64,000 nt of DNA from Profundibacter sp033851955. GTDB taxonomy: Bacteria > Pseudomonadota > Alphaproteobacteria > Rhodobacterales > Rhodobacteraceae. The translations under genes were made by a program, and so were the position numbers. Of the stretch, positions 24,258-31,472 are shown piece after piece. Location of the stretch: positions 124,001 to 188,000 of the forward strand of contig JAWSVK010000020.1 in NCBI GenBank assembly GCA_033851955.1, written 5' to 3'. Position 1 is the stretch's first letter. Each line of letters opens with the position of its first letter. The notes under the pieces are model-generated. The model was not told the origin of the DNA, ran no database searches, and worked only from the letters and a program-made list of their open reading frames with translations.

Positions 24258-24650
24258 TTAGTTTACGCGTTTCCAATTGCCACCATCGCGGCAAATCCCA
24301 AAAACGCAGCCCTTAATATTTAGGCTGTTGCCCTTAAGCGTCATTTTCGACGTATAGGTTTTATCACGATCCGGTGACCAAACCTTGCCACTGTCGTAAT
24401 GACCGCCGCCCTGCGGCACCATGCCCCAGATGATCCGCTTGCCGATGTTGTCGGTGGTCAACGGCGCGCCGCTGCTGTCAAATGATTTGACCAGAATGCC
24501 GCAAACCTTGGCGCCGCACATCGAAATTTTGATATGGCCAAAATTACCATTGTCGTCTTTAGCCGTTTTCCAAGTGCCCTCAGCCGGATCGGCAAAAGCC
24601 GGTGCAGCCAGTGCGAAAATGAACGCAAATATCAGCCCTAGTTTCTTCAT
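24258..24650 (-). CDS. DUF2147 secreted protein
   Basis: A 130-residue protein with a Sec signal peptide (MKKLGLIFAFIFALAAPAFA, cleavage after AFA), followed by a DUF2147 domain: AEGTWKTAKDDNGN, MCGAKVCGILVKS, WSPDRDKTYTSKMTLKG and CVFGICRDGGNWKRV. The cysteine pairs could form disulfides in the periplasm. The function is unknown. It runs against the his genes, convergent with hisH (one base between stops) and divergent from hisA. Confidence 0.85.
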   Translation of the reverse strand: MKKLGLIFAFIFALAAPAFADPAEGTWKTAKDDNGNFGHIKISMCGAKVCGILVKSFDSSGAPLTTDNIGKRIIWGMVPQGGGHYDSGKVWSPDRDKTYTSKMTLKGNSLNIKGCVFGICRDGGNWKRVN

Positions 24651-24797
24651 TTTGAAGTCCTCCCATGAATTATGCCTCTACCCTGCGCAGGATGCGGCAT
24701 TTTGGCAAGCCTTACGTGAGGTCGCCACATCCGCTTTGCAATTGCTGCGGCGACGTGCAAAACAGCGGGCGAACATATGCAGATAAGGCGCGAAACT

Positions 24798-25523
24798 ATG
24801 ATCCTATACCCCGCAATCGACCTAAAAGACGGAAACTGCGTGCGCCTGATCAAAGGCGACATGGAGCAATCCACCGTGTTCAGCGACAGCCCCGCCTCTC
24901 AGGCCCGCGCCTTTCAGGATGCGGGTTGCGAATGGCTACACTTGGTCGATTTAAACGGTGCCTTTGCGGGTGAGCCTGTGAATGGCGCTGCGGTCGAGGC
25001 GATCTTGGCCGCAACCGATGTGCCGGCGCAGCTAGGCGGCGGCATCCGTGATATGGCAACGATTGAGCGCTGGATTGAACGTGGTATCGCACGGGTTATT
25101 CTGGGCACGGTTGCGGTCGAAAACCCCGATTTGGTGCGTCAGGCTGCCGCCGCCTTCCCCGGCAAAGTCGCCGTTGGCATTGACGCACGCGATGGCCGTG
25201 TCGCCACCAAAGGCTGGGCGACAGAAACCGACGTGATGGTCACCGATTTGGCGCGATCCTTTGAGGACGCAGGCGTCGCCGCGATCATCTACACCGACAT
25301 CAACCGCGACGGCGCCATGCAAGGCCCCAACGTCGAGGCAACGGCGGCCTTGGGCAATGCCGTGAGCATTCCTGTGATTGCCTCAGGCGGGGTCAGCTCG
25401 ATGGCGGATCTAGAAGCCTTGCGCGATTGCGGCGCGCCTTTGAATGGCGCCATTTCAGGCCGCGCGCTGTATGATGGGGCGCTAGACCTAAAGCAGGCCA
25501 TAGCCGCACTCGAGGGTAAATGA
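24798..25523 (+). CDS. hisA: ProFAR isomerase HisA
   Basis: Isomerises ProFAR to PRFAR, an Amadori rearrangement in histidine synthesis. The 241-residue (beta/alpha)8 barrel opens MILYPAIDLKDGNCVRL, where Asp8-type is the first catalytic residue, and has QLGGGIRD, the second Asp in YTDINRDGAMQGPN, and the phosphate-binding VIASGGVSSM. The ATG at 24798 fits the family; the upstream ATG 21 bases away does not. Its stop overlaps the ATG of a small membrane-protein gene by ATGA. Confidence 0.96.
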   Translation: MILYPAIDLKDGNCVRLIKGDMEQSTVFSDSPASQARAFQDAGCEWLHLVDLNGAFAGEPVNGAAVEAILAATDVPAQLGGGIRDMATIERWIERGIARVILGTVAVENPDLVRQAAAAFPGKVAVGIDARDGRVATKGWATETDVMVTDLARSFEDAGVAAIIYTDINRDGAMQGPNVEATAALGNAVSIPVIASGGVSSMADLEALRDCGAPLNGAISGRALYDGALDLKQAIAALEGK

Positions 25524-25891
25524 ACAATCCTAATTATTCTGACCCCACCGCCTCTATAATGCTGCTCGCTTGGTGTGTAATCTTATCCCCGGCTTTCTTA
25601 GCATGGCCTTGGATATTTCTTACGCGCCTTGAGCAGGTTCAAAAACTCTTGATCCGCGCATTTTTTGCGGTTTTGCCCGCGCCATTCTTGATCGCATACA
25701 TATACTCAAAACTCTCCTACTATTGTGCTCACGGATCATATGATCAGAGATATGCAGATTGCGGCTCCATATCGGATGGTCTTGCCAATATGTTGCCCAT
25801 GGCCCCGGTTTTCCTACTGGTTGTGCCCGCAGCATTAGCCGCGTTCTATTGTGTTGCTCTTGAGCTTGACCGCCCCGTGCGACATAAATGA
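25520..25891 (+). CDS. Small membrane protein with a two-cysteine loop (orphan A)
   Basis: A 123-residue protein not recognised from any family. Hydrophobic segments at about 12-35, 43-63 and 91-113 suggest three membrane helices. The loop between the second and third contains Cys69 and Cys81 (YYCAHGSYDQRYADC), followed by the helix PVFLLVVPAALAAFYC. The start overlaps the hisA stop by ATGA, so translation is coupled to a biosynthetic gene. Layout and local sequence (C-x11-C, then a helix ending FYCVALEL) resemble the product at 27421 and more weakly that at 26909. An immunity-type or stress role is possible but nothing shows it. Confidence 0.7.
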   Translation: MNNPNYSDPTASIMLLAWCVILSPAFLAWPWIFLTRLEQVQKLLIRAFFAVLPAPFLIAYIYSKLSYYCAHGSYDQRYADCGSISDGLANMLPMAPVFLLVVPAALAAFYCVALELDRPVRHK

Positions 25892-25928
25892 GCCGACCAA
25901 ATACGCTGGCCTGCCTGAAGGATTAATC

Positions 25929-26375
25929 ATGGCGCACATCACCAAAACCGAACTGCCAGAAAACAGCCTGCTGCAAGACTATTTCCAAGACGGTGACTTT
26001 CTGGATTGCTACCGTGTTGAGACATCGCTGAATGCCGATGAGGCCGCAAAACAAGCCATGAGTTTTCCTGCTTGGGTCAGCGGGTTGATGTGGCTGCGCA
26101 ACAAAATCGTCGCGCCCTTTGGTCTGCGCACCGACACGCCTGACGGAGACACAATCGGTGTTTTCCCTGTTACGGCGCGCGGTGACAACGAAATCCTTAT
26201 GGGGTTTGACGACAGCCATCTGGATTTTCGCATCTCATTTCTGACTAACGGCACCCATGCCTTTGGGGCCACTTGGGTGCGCCGTCACAACTGGCTGGGC
26301 CGCGTCTATTTGGCGGTGATCATGCCGTTCCACATCTTGATCATGCGCAACGCCATCGGGCGTATCAAACCGTGA
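25929..26375 (+). CDS. DUF2867-family protein
   Basis: A 148-residue protein of the DUF2867 type. The FPAWVSGLMWLRNKIVAPFGLRT block and the FDDSHLDFRISFLT block near residue 95 are the recognisable parts, and a hydrophobic C-terminus ends MPFHILIMRNAI. Family function is unknown. The chosen ATG is 37 bases after the preceding gene; the frame is open further upstream but overlaps orphan A. It is part of the plus-strand run between hisA and hisF. Confidence 0.75.
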   Translation: MAHITKTELPENSLLQDYFQDGDFLDCYRVETSLNADEAAKQAMSFPAWVSGLMWLRNKIVAPFGLRTDTPDGDTIGVFPVTARGDNEILMGFDDSHLDFRISFLTNGTHAFGATWVRRHNWLGRVYLAVIMPFHILIMRNAIGRIKP

Positions 26376-26400
26376 TCATCTGGCACCCTCGAACTGCCTG

Positions 26401-26838
26401 ATGAGCACCATAACCTCCTCCCTCACCGGCCTGTTCTTACTAGCGTTTTCCGCAGCAACCCTATTACCAGGCGGATCCGAAGCCGCCTTGCTGGCGATGG
26501 CGTCCTTGTCGGAATACTCCATCTTCACGTTGTTGGCGGTGGCCAGTGTCGGCAACATCCTTGGCTCGGTGTTGAACTATTGGCTGGGGCGCGTGGCGCT
26601 ACAATATCAAACCCGCAAATGGTTCCCCGTCTCGCCCGCCGCATTGCACCGCGCCCAAGGCTGGTTCAGCCATTGGGGCCAGTGGTCGGTGCTGCTGGCA
26701 TGGGTGCCAATTATTGGCGATCCGATCACCGTGGCGGCGGGCGTGATGCGCATGAGGTTTTGGGTGTTCCTGCTGCTGGTCAGCATCTCGAAAACGCTGC
26801 GTTATGTGGCCGTGTTGGGGCTGCTCTACCTGTGGTGA
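26401..26838 (+). CDS. YqaA-like small DedA/SNARE-associated family membrane protein
   Basis: A 145-residue membrane protein resembling E. coli YqaA. It has four to five hydrophobic helices, with the LLPGGSEAALLAMA re-entrant region near residue 20 and NILGSVLNYWLGR in the second; WVPIIGDPITVAAGVMRM is the second conserved re-entrant block. Related DedA proteins affect lipid or ion homeostasis at the inner membrane, but the substrate of YqaA is not known. It stands 25 bases after the DUF2867 gene. Confidence 0.82.
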   Translation: MSTITSSLTGLFLLAFSAATLLPGGSEAALLAMASLSEYSIFTLLAVASVGNILGSVLNYWLGRVALQYQTRKWFPVSPAALHRAQGWFSHWGQWSVLLAWVPIIGDPITVAAGVMRMRFWVFLLLVSISKTLRYVAVLGLLYLW

Positions 26839-26908
26839 AACCCGCGATAAGGCTGGCCTTGTCAAAACGGACCCCCTAGAAAGAACGTGAACCCTTGAAA
26901 GGCTGACC

Positions 26909-27265
26909 ATGCCCCCACCCGAAATCACCCTATCGCTGGTCTTGGTACTGATCGGTTTCGCAGGCCTGTTCATCAGCGAGACCCGCACCGGCAAGCTGCT
27001 GTGCTTGGGGCTGGCCTTGGCCTTGGTGCCTTGGGCGAACCTGCTGTTGCAGAACATTTTCGCCAGCTGGGGTTGCACCGGAAATACGCAAAGCGGCGTG
27101 ACCTGCCCCGACAGCACACCATGGAGCTATTGGATCGCCCTGCCGGTTTTCTACGTGGTGCTCGCCCTGAATGTGGCGACCTTAACGCTCTGGCCGCTCA
27201 GCATTTTGGCCTCGGCCATCTGGGCCGTCCTTTCATGGCTGCGCCGGCGGATCATTGCAAAATAG
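26909..27265 (+). CDS. Small membrane protein with a two-cysteine loop (orphan B)
   Basis: A 118-residue protein with three or four hydrophobic segments (about 8-24, 29-50, 72-105). The loop before the third contains Cys56 and Cys66 (WGCTGNTQSGVTCPD), the same layout as orphans A and C. Base composition is like that of the surrounding his genes. It has its own AAAGG ribosome site. No family is recognised; relationship to A and C rests on layout more than on residue identity. Confidence 0.65.
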   Translation: MPPPEITLSLVLVLIGFAGLFISETRTGKLLCLGLALALVPWANLLLQNIFASWGCTGNTQSGVTCPDSTPWSYWIALPVFYVVLALNVATLTLWPLSILASAIWAVLSWLRRRIIAK

Positions 27266-27335
27266 GCCGCCAACATTGCATCAACGCCCCTGAGGCCGTA
27301 AAGACAAGACAACCCCAAACACACGGATATGTCCC

Positions 27336-27419
27336 ATGCTGAAAACCCGCATCACCCCCTGCCTAGACGTTGCCGATGGCCGCGTGGTCAAGGGCGTGAA
27401 TTTCGTTGATCCAGTCTAA
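27336..27419 (+). pseudogene. Truncated duplicate of the hisF 5' end
   Basis: Bases 27336-27410 match 27766-27840, the first 25 codons of hisF, with three differences in 75 bp. The frame then reads two codons of unrelated sequence and stops at TAA 27417-27419, giving a 27-residue peptide. The next gene's ATG begins at 27421, one base after this stop, so the duplicated hisF start supplies a translated leader to that gene. The copy cannot be a functional enzyme. Confidence 0.9.
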
Positions 27420-27420
27420 A

Positions 27421-27759
27421 ATGGGAATCCCATTCTATATAATATTGATTTACTACACCCCAATAACGGCGATGTTTGCTTGGAGTTTTATCGCAAAAAT
27501 TGGATATGTTCGGAAAATGTTGTTTTTTTACAGCCTTCTTTCAGCATTTTTCATTAGTGGGTCTTTTACTGCCGATATATATTGCAAGGGCAGCTTGCTC
27601 AAAGGTCTAACCTCCTGCCCAATGGTTCCCAAAAGCGCCCTAGAACACGTTCAACTTCTATTTTTCATCGTGCCAATGTTTTTGTTTTTCTTCTTTCCAA
27701 TCGTCACCCTATATTGTGCTGTCGTCGAATATCTGCGTTTTAAGGCCAAAAGGACATAA
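27421..27759 (+). CDS. Small membrane protein with a two-cysteine loop (orphan C)
   Basis: A 112-residue, very hydrophobic protein with three probable helices (about 5-25, 33-52, 77-103). The loop before the last has Cys55 and Cys66 (IYCKGSLLKGLTSC), followed by FFIVPMFLFFFFPIVTLYC and a basic tail. This matches orphan A in order of elements, in the C-x10-C loop, and in the closing YCA/YCV then acidic residue. The gene is clearly AT-richer than hisF, a sign of foreign origin. It has no ribosome site of its own and is placed to be reached by ribosomes finishing the truncated hisF frame. A TTG at 27406 is an alternative start. Confidence 0.75.
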   Translation: MGIPFYIILIYYTPITAMFAWSFIAKIGYVRKMLFFYSLLSAFFISGSFTADIYCKGSLLKGLTSCPMVPKSALEHVQLLFFIVPMFLFFFFPIVTLYCAVVEYLRFKAKRT

Positions 27760-27765
27760 TTTGCC

Positions 27766-28527
27766 ATGCTGAAAACCCGAATTATCCCCTGCCTAGACGT
27801 TGCCGATGGCCGCGTGGTCAAGGGCGTGAATTTCGTTGATCTGATTGACGCAGGCGATCCTGTCGATGCCGCCAAGGCCTATGATGCGGCGGGCGCGGAT
27901 GAGCTGTGCTTTTTGGATATCAAAGCCACCGTGGAAAACCGCGGCACCTTGTTTGATCTGGCTACCCGCACTGCCGAACATTGCTTTATGCCACTGACCA
28001 TCGGCGGCGGAGTGCGCAATTCGGATGATGTGCGCAATCTGTTGTTGGCGGGGGCGGATAAGGTCTCGTTCAACTCGGCGGCTGTGGCCAATCCGGATGT
28101 GATTGCTGACGCGGCCAACCATTTTGGCAGCCAGTGCATCGTGGTGGCGCTTGACGCCAAAACCGTGTCACCGGGCAAGTGGGAGATCTTTACCCACGGT
28201 GGGCGCAAACCCACGGGTATTGATGCGGTAGAGTTTGCCAAGCTTGTGGTCTCCAAGGGGGCGGGTGAAATCCTGCTGACCTCGATGGATCGTGACGGCA
28301 CCAAACAAGGATTTAACCTGCCGCTAACCCGCGCCATTTCGGACGCAGTGCCGGTGCCGGTGATTGCCTCGGGCGGGGTCGGCACGCTGGATCATCTAGT
28401 TGAGGGCGTGACCGAAGGGCATGCCTCGGCCGTGCTGGCCGCCAGCATTTTCCACTTTGGCACTTACACCATTGCCGAGGCCAAGAACCATATGGCCGAG
28501 GCTGGCATTCCAATGAGGCTGACATGA
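27766..28527 (+). CDS. hisF: Imidazole glycerol phosphate synthase subunit HisF
   Basis: Cyclase subunit of IGP synthase, using ammonia from HisH to convert PRFAR to IGP and AICAR. The 253-residue (beta/alpha)8 barrel has catalytic Asp11 in PCLDVADGRVVKG, the second catalytic aspartate in VVALDAKTV, SMDRDGTKQGFN, and the phosphate-binding IASGGVGTLDH. Length and ends fit the family, so the intact copy is this one. It overlaps hisE by ATGA. Confidence 0.97.
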   Translation: MLKTRIIPCLDVADGRVVKGVNFVDLIDAGDPVDAAKAYDAAGADELCFLDIKATVENRGTLFDLATRTAEHCFMPLTIGGGVRNSDDVRNLLLAGADKVSFNSAAVANPDVIADAANHFGSQCIVVALDAKTVSPGKWEIFTHGGRKPTGIDAVEFAKLVVSKGAGEILLTSMDRDGTKQGFNLPLTRAISDAVPVPVIASGGVGTLDHLVEGVTEGHASAVLAASIFHFGTYTIAEAKNHMAEAGIPMRLT

Positions 28528-28832
28528 GTATTTTAGAACAACTGGCTGCGACCATTGAGAGCCGCAAGGGCGCTGATCCTGATGCATCTTGGACCGCGAA
28601 GTTGCTGTCCAAAGGACCGGAAAAATGCGCCGAAAAATTCGGCGAAGAAGCCGTTGAGGCGATCATTGAAGCCGTCAAGGGCGACCGCACAGGGCTGACC
28701 AGCGAGGCGGCAGATGTGCTCTATCACCTGCTGGTGATGCTTGCGTCTCGGGACGTGGCGCTGGCGGATGTTTTAGAGGAACTGGAGCGCCGTGAGGGGG
28801 TGTCGGGGATTGAGGAAAAGGCTGGGCGGTAA
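28524..28832 (+). CDS. hisE: Phosphoribosyl-ATP diphosphatase HisE
   Basis: Hydrolyses PR-ATP to PR-AMP, the second step of histidine synthesis. The 102-residue all-alpha protein carries the MazG-like metal-binding motif EEAVEAIIEA and the EAADVLYHLLVML block. It is a stand-alone HisE, with no HisI domain fused. The start overlaps the hisF stop by ATGA. Confidence 0.95.
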   Translation: MSILEQLAATIESRKGADPDASWTAKLLSKGPEKCAEKFGEEAVEAIIEAVKGDRTGLTSEAADVLYHLLVMLASRDVALADVLEELERREGVSGIEEKAGR

Positions 28833-28881
28833 TGGTAGCTGGGGTACACTACACAACCCCAGCGGCTTGGAGGGCCAAACT

Positions 28882-29388
28882 GTGAGAATTAGAAAAAAGA
28901 TCTATTTGGCCGCATCATTTGTCGGAGCGTTGATATTGCTACCGTTTCTCCTGATTTCGCTATCGGAATTAAACCTATGGTTGGGTTTTCCAGAAATCAA
29001 TTCGGAGGATGTGAAAGCAATTCAAGAGATCCATGGGGTTGGAAGGGATTGCTCGGGCGTGGTTCCAGATCATAATATATTCGGAACGTATACACCAACC
29101 ACACAAGAGCTTCATTCTTGTGTCGCGAATTCTAACTTGCATCGAATTATTGATAGAGGCGGTCGATTAGGTAATGAATCGGCTATGCATATTTATCGGT
29201 GTGAAACTGACAATTTTGCTGTAGAAATCTTTTATCTTTTCTATAGCACAAAGGATTATTATATGTGCGGCAAAAAAATTGCAGATGAATGGGGAGAGAT
29301 ACCGCATTATAAACTAGGCGAGATAGCAGGAATGCAATTCGATGAGGTATCTTATTTGACCAAGGCCCTAATTTGGCTTTTTAAGTAG
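28882..29388 (+). CDS. Unknown single-anchor extracytoplasmic protein (orphan D)
   Basis: A 168-residue protein without a recognised family. A basic start is followed by one hydrophobic segment (about 6-28), then a domain outside the membrane with cysteines at CSGVV, HSCVAN, YRCETD and YMCGKK that could form disulfides. The gene is AT-rich compared with hisE. GTG at 28882 is preferred because GGAGGG lies 12 bases upstream; the frame is open further 5' but overlaps hisE. An 8-bp hairpin (GCTGGGGT/ACCCCAGC, 28838-28863) separates it from hisE and may limit read-through. Confidence 0.65.
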   Translation: MRIRKKIYLAASFVGALILLPFLLISLSELNLWLGFPEINSEDVKAIQEIHGVGRDCSGVVPDHNIFGTYTPTTQELHSCVANSNLHRIIDRGGRLGNESAMHIYRCETDNFAVEIFYLFYSTKDYYMCGKKIADEWGEIPHYKLGEIAGMQFDEVSYLTKALIWLFK

Positions 29389-29409
29389 GCAACACGATCA
29401 TTTTTGGGT

Positions 29410-29500
29410 TCTACAGATTCGAGGAGATAACCCCCGTATTAACCCCTGCCTATCCGCAACTCTCCAACCGGCCCTTGATACCCAATCTTAGGGCAGTGCC
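29410..29500 (-). pseudogene. Partial duplicate of the 3' end of the CoA-binding gene
   Basis: On the minus strand CPKIGYQ and GELRIG are encoded, matching CPKIEYQ and GELRMG near the end of the protein at 29597. The DNA is alignable with 29594-29685 over about 90 bases, with the perfect stretch ATAACCCCCGTATTAA. Only the last part of the gene is present. Together with a shared hairpin (29521 and 30213) it suggests a tandem duplication whose left copy was mostly deleted. Confidence 0.7.
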
Positions 29501-29520
29501 CGATCCGAGGGCTGGTGCGA

Positions 29521-29565
29521 AGCGCCCGCCCGTGGGGGCGGATCGGGCGCTGTCCGGCTTCGCCG
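29521..29565 (-). repeat. Hairpin repeat AGCGCCC...GGGCGCT, copy 1
   Basis: A 7-bp stem AGCGCCC/GGGCGCT encloses a C-rich loop on the minus strand and continues into CTGTCCGGC on the plus strand. The same stem, spacing and flank occur at 30213-30256. It lies between the gene remnant and the CoA-binding gene. Confidence 0.55.
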
Positions 29566-29596
29566 TCCGGTGCTTGGGGTTAGGGTTGTGCGTCCT

Positions 29597-30064
29597 TTAC
29601 AACTTCGACGAAATAACCCCCGTATTAAACCCGCCCATCCGCAGTTCGCCAAACAGCCGTTGATATTCGATCTTCGGGCAGCGGTTCATCACCACGTCCA
29701 CGCCCCGCGCCTCGGCCAGTGCTGCGGCCTCTTCATTCTCGACTCCGATCTGCATCCAGACGGATTTTAGGTCGGGAAACGCCTCCAACGCCGCCTCGAC
29801 AATCGGCGTCACATGTTCGGAGCGCCGAAAGATGTCGACCATATCGACCGACCGCTCAATCGAGGCTAAATCCGGCACAATCACCTGCCCAAACAGCATT
29901 TTCCCCGCATGGCCCGGATTGACCGGAATAACCGTAAATCCCCGCATCGAAAGATACCGCGCCACGAAATAGCTGGGGCGCACAGGGTTCATTGAGACAC
30001 CGACACAGGCGATCACTTTACTGTCGGTCAGGATGCGTTTGAGCGTGCTGTCAGAATAGGTCAT
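29597..30064 (-). CDS. CoA-binding domain protein (YccU-like)
   Basis: A 155-residue Rossmann-fold protein of the CoA-binding (CoA_binding_2/YccU) family. IACVGVSMNPVRPSYFVARYL near residue 18 is the dinucleotide/CoA-binding loop, and GFTVIPVNPGHAGK, VDIFRRSEH and VWMQIGVENEEAA are the other conserved blocks. These proteins bind CoA in vitro but no enzyme activity is assigned. It stands alone; its 3' end has been partly duplicated about 190 bases downstream. Confidence 0.88.
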   Translation of the reverse strand: MTYSDSTLKRILTDSKVIACVGVSMNPVRPSYFVARYLSMRGFTVIPVNPGHAGKMLFGQVIVPDLASIERSVDMVDIFRRSEHVTPIVEAALEAFPDLKSVWMQIGVENEEAAALAEARGVDVVMNRCPKIEYQRLFGELRMGGFNTGVISSKL

Positions 30065-30122
30065 GGGGGGACATTACTGTTTGCGAATGAACATGCAACC
30101 GCTGCTTCAAAAAGTTGAGGAC

Positions 30123-30313
30123 AGCGCCCGACCCTGGGGGAGCATCACGACATGATTGGTGAAAAAATTTCCCCAATGAATGCGCCATTTCAGTATTTTG
30201 CAAGCTCGCAAAAGCGCCCTCCAGTGGGGAGGGTCGGGCGCTGTCCGGCAGTGTCGTCCAAGAACACCAGAATAGAAAAAGGCGCCCGATCCCGTAGGAG
30301 GAGGATGGGCGCC
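30123..30313 (-). ncRNA. Candidate cuckoo-like hairpin cluster downstream of rlmB
   Basis: On the minus strand a GGCGCCC...GGGCGCC hairpin (30281-30313) has CCTCCTCCTAC in its upper part and is followed by TTTTTCTATT, so it can terminate transcription. A second hairpin (30213-30242, AGCGCCC/GGGCGCT) has CCCTCCCC in the loop and is followed by TTTTG. Two adjacent hairpins with C-rich anti-Shine-Dalgarno loops resemble the cuckoo RNAs at 5957-6160, although the stems differ. No DUF1127 gene is adjacent. They may be only the rlmB terminators. Confidence 0.4.
30213..30256 (-). repeat. Hairpin repeat AGCGCCC...GGGCGCT, copy 2
   Basis: Repeats the stem and the CTGTCCGGC flank of 29521-29565, here upstream of the CoA-binding gene and within the hairpin cluster after rlmB. 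The pair of copies brackets the CoA-binding gene and is part of the evidence for a local duplication. Confidence 0.55.
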
Positions 30314-30425
30314 AGTTACGGAACGAGGGACAGATACATCGGCGCGCGCGTTCCGAGCGCTGCGCCTGTACCCTAAGAGATAGTCCGCTTTGGTGTGATT
30401 TCCAGAGTTGGTAAAAAACTTGTGA

Positions 30426-31202
30426 TCAGCCGCGCGACGCATAGAGCGCAACGGCGGCCGCGTTAGACACATTCAGCGAGCCAAATTCACCAGCGGAATC
30501 GATCCGCACCAGATGATCGCAAGTGTCGCGGGTTTTTTCACGCAAACCCGGCCCCTCGGCCCCGAGAACCAGCGCCACCGGACGATCTGCACGTCCCTCT
30601 ACGGCTTGCGCAACCGTCATCTCGGCCTCGCCATCCAGCCCCAGCATCAGATAGCCCATAGATTTGAGCGTCTCCATCGCATCGGCTAAGTTTTTGATCC
30701 GCAGATAGGGCTGGCGTTCCAGCGCACCGGAGGCGGTTTTGGCCAAGGCGCCGGTTTCGGGCGCGGCATGGCGTTGTGGCGCAATCACGGCACGTGCCCC
30801 GAACACTTCGGCCGAGCGCAGGATCGCGCCAACATTATGCGGGTCGGTCACACGGTCCAGCAACACAACGCGGGGCACTTGGCCGTCCGCCGCCATGCAG
30901 CATTCCTCGATGGAACCCCAATCTAACTGCTTGACCTCAAGGGCTGCCCCCTGATGCACCGATTGGGCCTCAAGCGGGGCGGCAAATTTGCGCGGGTCCG
31001 ACATTTCCGGTTCCATGCCGCTCATCGCGATGTCTTCGGCCAACTTGTTGTGGGCGTTTTGGGTCACGATCAGCCGCAGTTTGGTGCGGCCCGGGTTGCG
31101 CAACGCATCGCGCACGGTGTGCAACCCGAACAGCCACACAGTTTCCGCCGCAGACGCCCGCCTGCCCTGTTCCTTTTCAATCACCCACTTTGGTTTTTTC
31201 AT
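30426..31202 (-). CDS. rlmB: 23S rRNA (guanosine(2251)-2'-O)-methyltransferase RlmB
   Basis: SPOUT-class (TrmH-type) methyltransferase acting on 23S rRNA G2251. The 258-residue protein has the N-terminal substrate-binding domain (FGLHTVRDALRNP) and the knotted C-terminal SAM domain with LLDRVTDPHNVGAILRSAEVFGA, ALVLGAEGPGLR and IDSAGEFGSLNVSNAAAVALY, the three TrmH motifs. The ATG opening MKKPKWVIEK was chosen over one 51 bases upstream. It is divergent from tRNA-Tyr. The target assignment within the TrmH family is probable rather than certain. Confidence 0.87.
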   Translation of the reverse strand: MKKPKWVIEKEQGRRASAAETVWLFGLHTVRDALRNPGRTKLRLIVTQNAHNKLAEDIAMSGMEPEMSDPRKFAAPLEAQSVHQGAALEVKQLDWGSIEECCMAADGQVPRVVLLDRVTDPHNVGAILRSAEVFGARAVIAPQRHAAPETGALAKTASGALERQPYLRIKNLADAMETLKSMGYLMLGLDGEAEMTVAQAVEGRADRPVALVLGAEGPGLREKTRDTCDHLVRIDSAGEFGSLNVSNAAAVALYASRG

Positions 31203-31327
31203 CGCCTTAAGACCCTTGATTTTGTGCAGATTTGACAATGCGCCACGGTGCATCCTGATACAAGGCGATTATCAGGTGGATTTGCGCTTGACGGGTCCGC
31301 AACGCGCGGGTATCCACCCCGAGTGTT

Positions 31328-31411
31328 GGGCGATAGGCCGCAAGGTGTGGCAGGGGACTGTAACTCCCTCGAGGCGACTCACGCCTGGTTCGATTCCAGG
31401 ATCGCCCACCA
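31328..31411 (+). tRNA. tRNA-Tyr (GTA)
   Basis: An 84-nt class II tRNA. Acceptor GGGCGAT (31328-31334) pairs with ATCGCCC (31401-31407), followed by A and an encoded CCA. The D-arm is GCCGCAAGGTGTGGC, the anticodon loop CTGTAAC gives GTA, a long variable arm (GAG-GCGA-CTC) follows as expected for bacterial tRNA-Tyr, and the T-arm is CCTGGTTCGATTCCAGG. Confidence 0.93.
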
Positions 31412-31472
31412 CCAAATCAACCCACTCAACCCATGCTTCAGCGTCCCACATTGCTCGGTGAATGGTTGTAGT

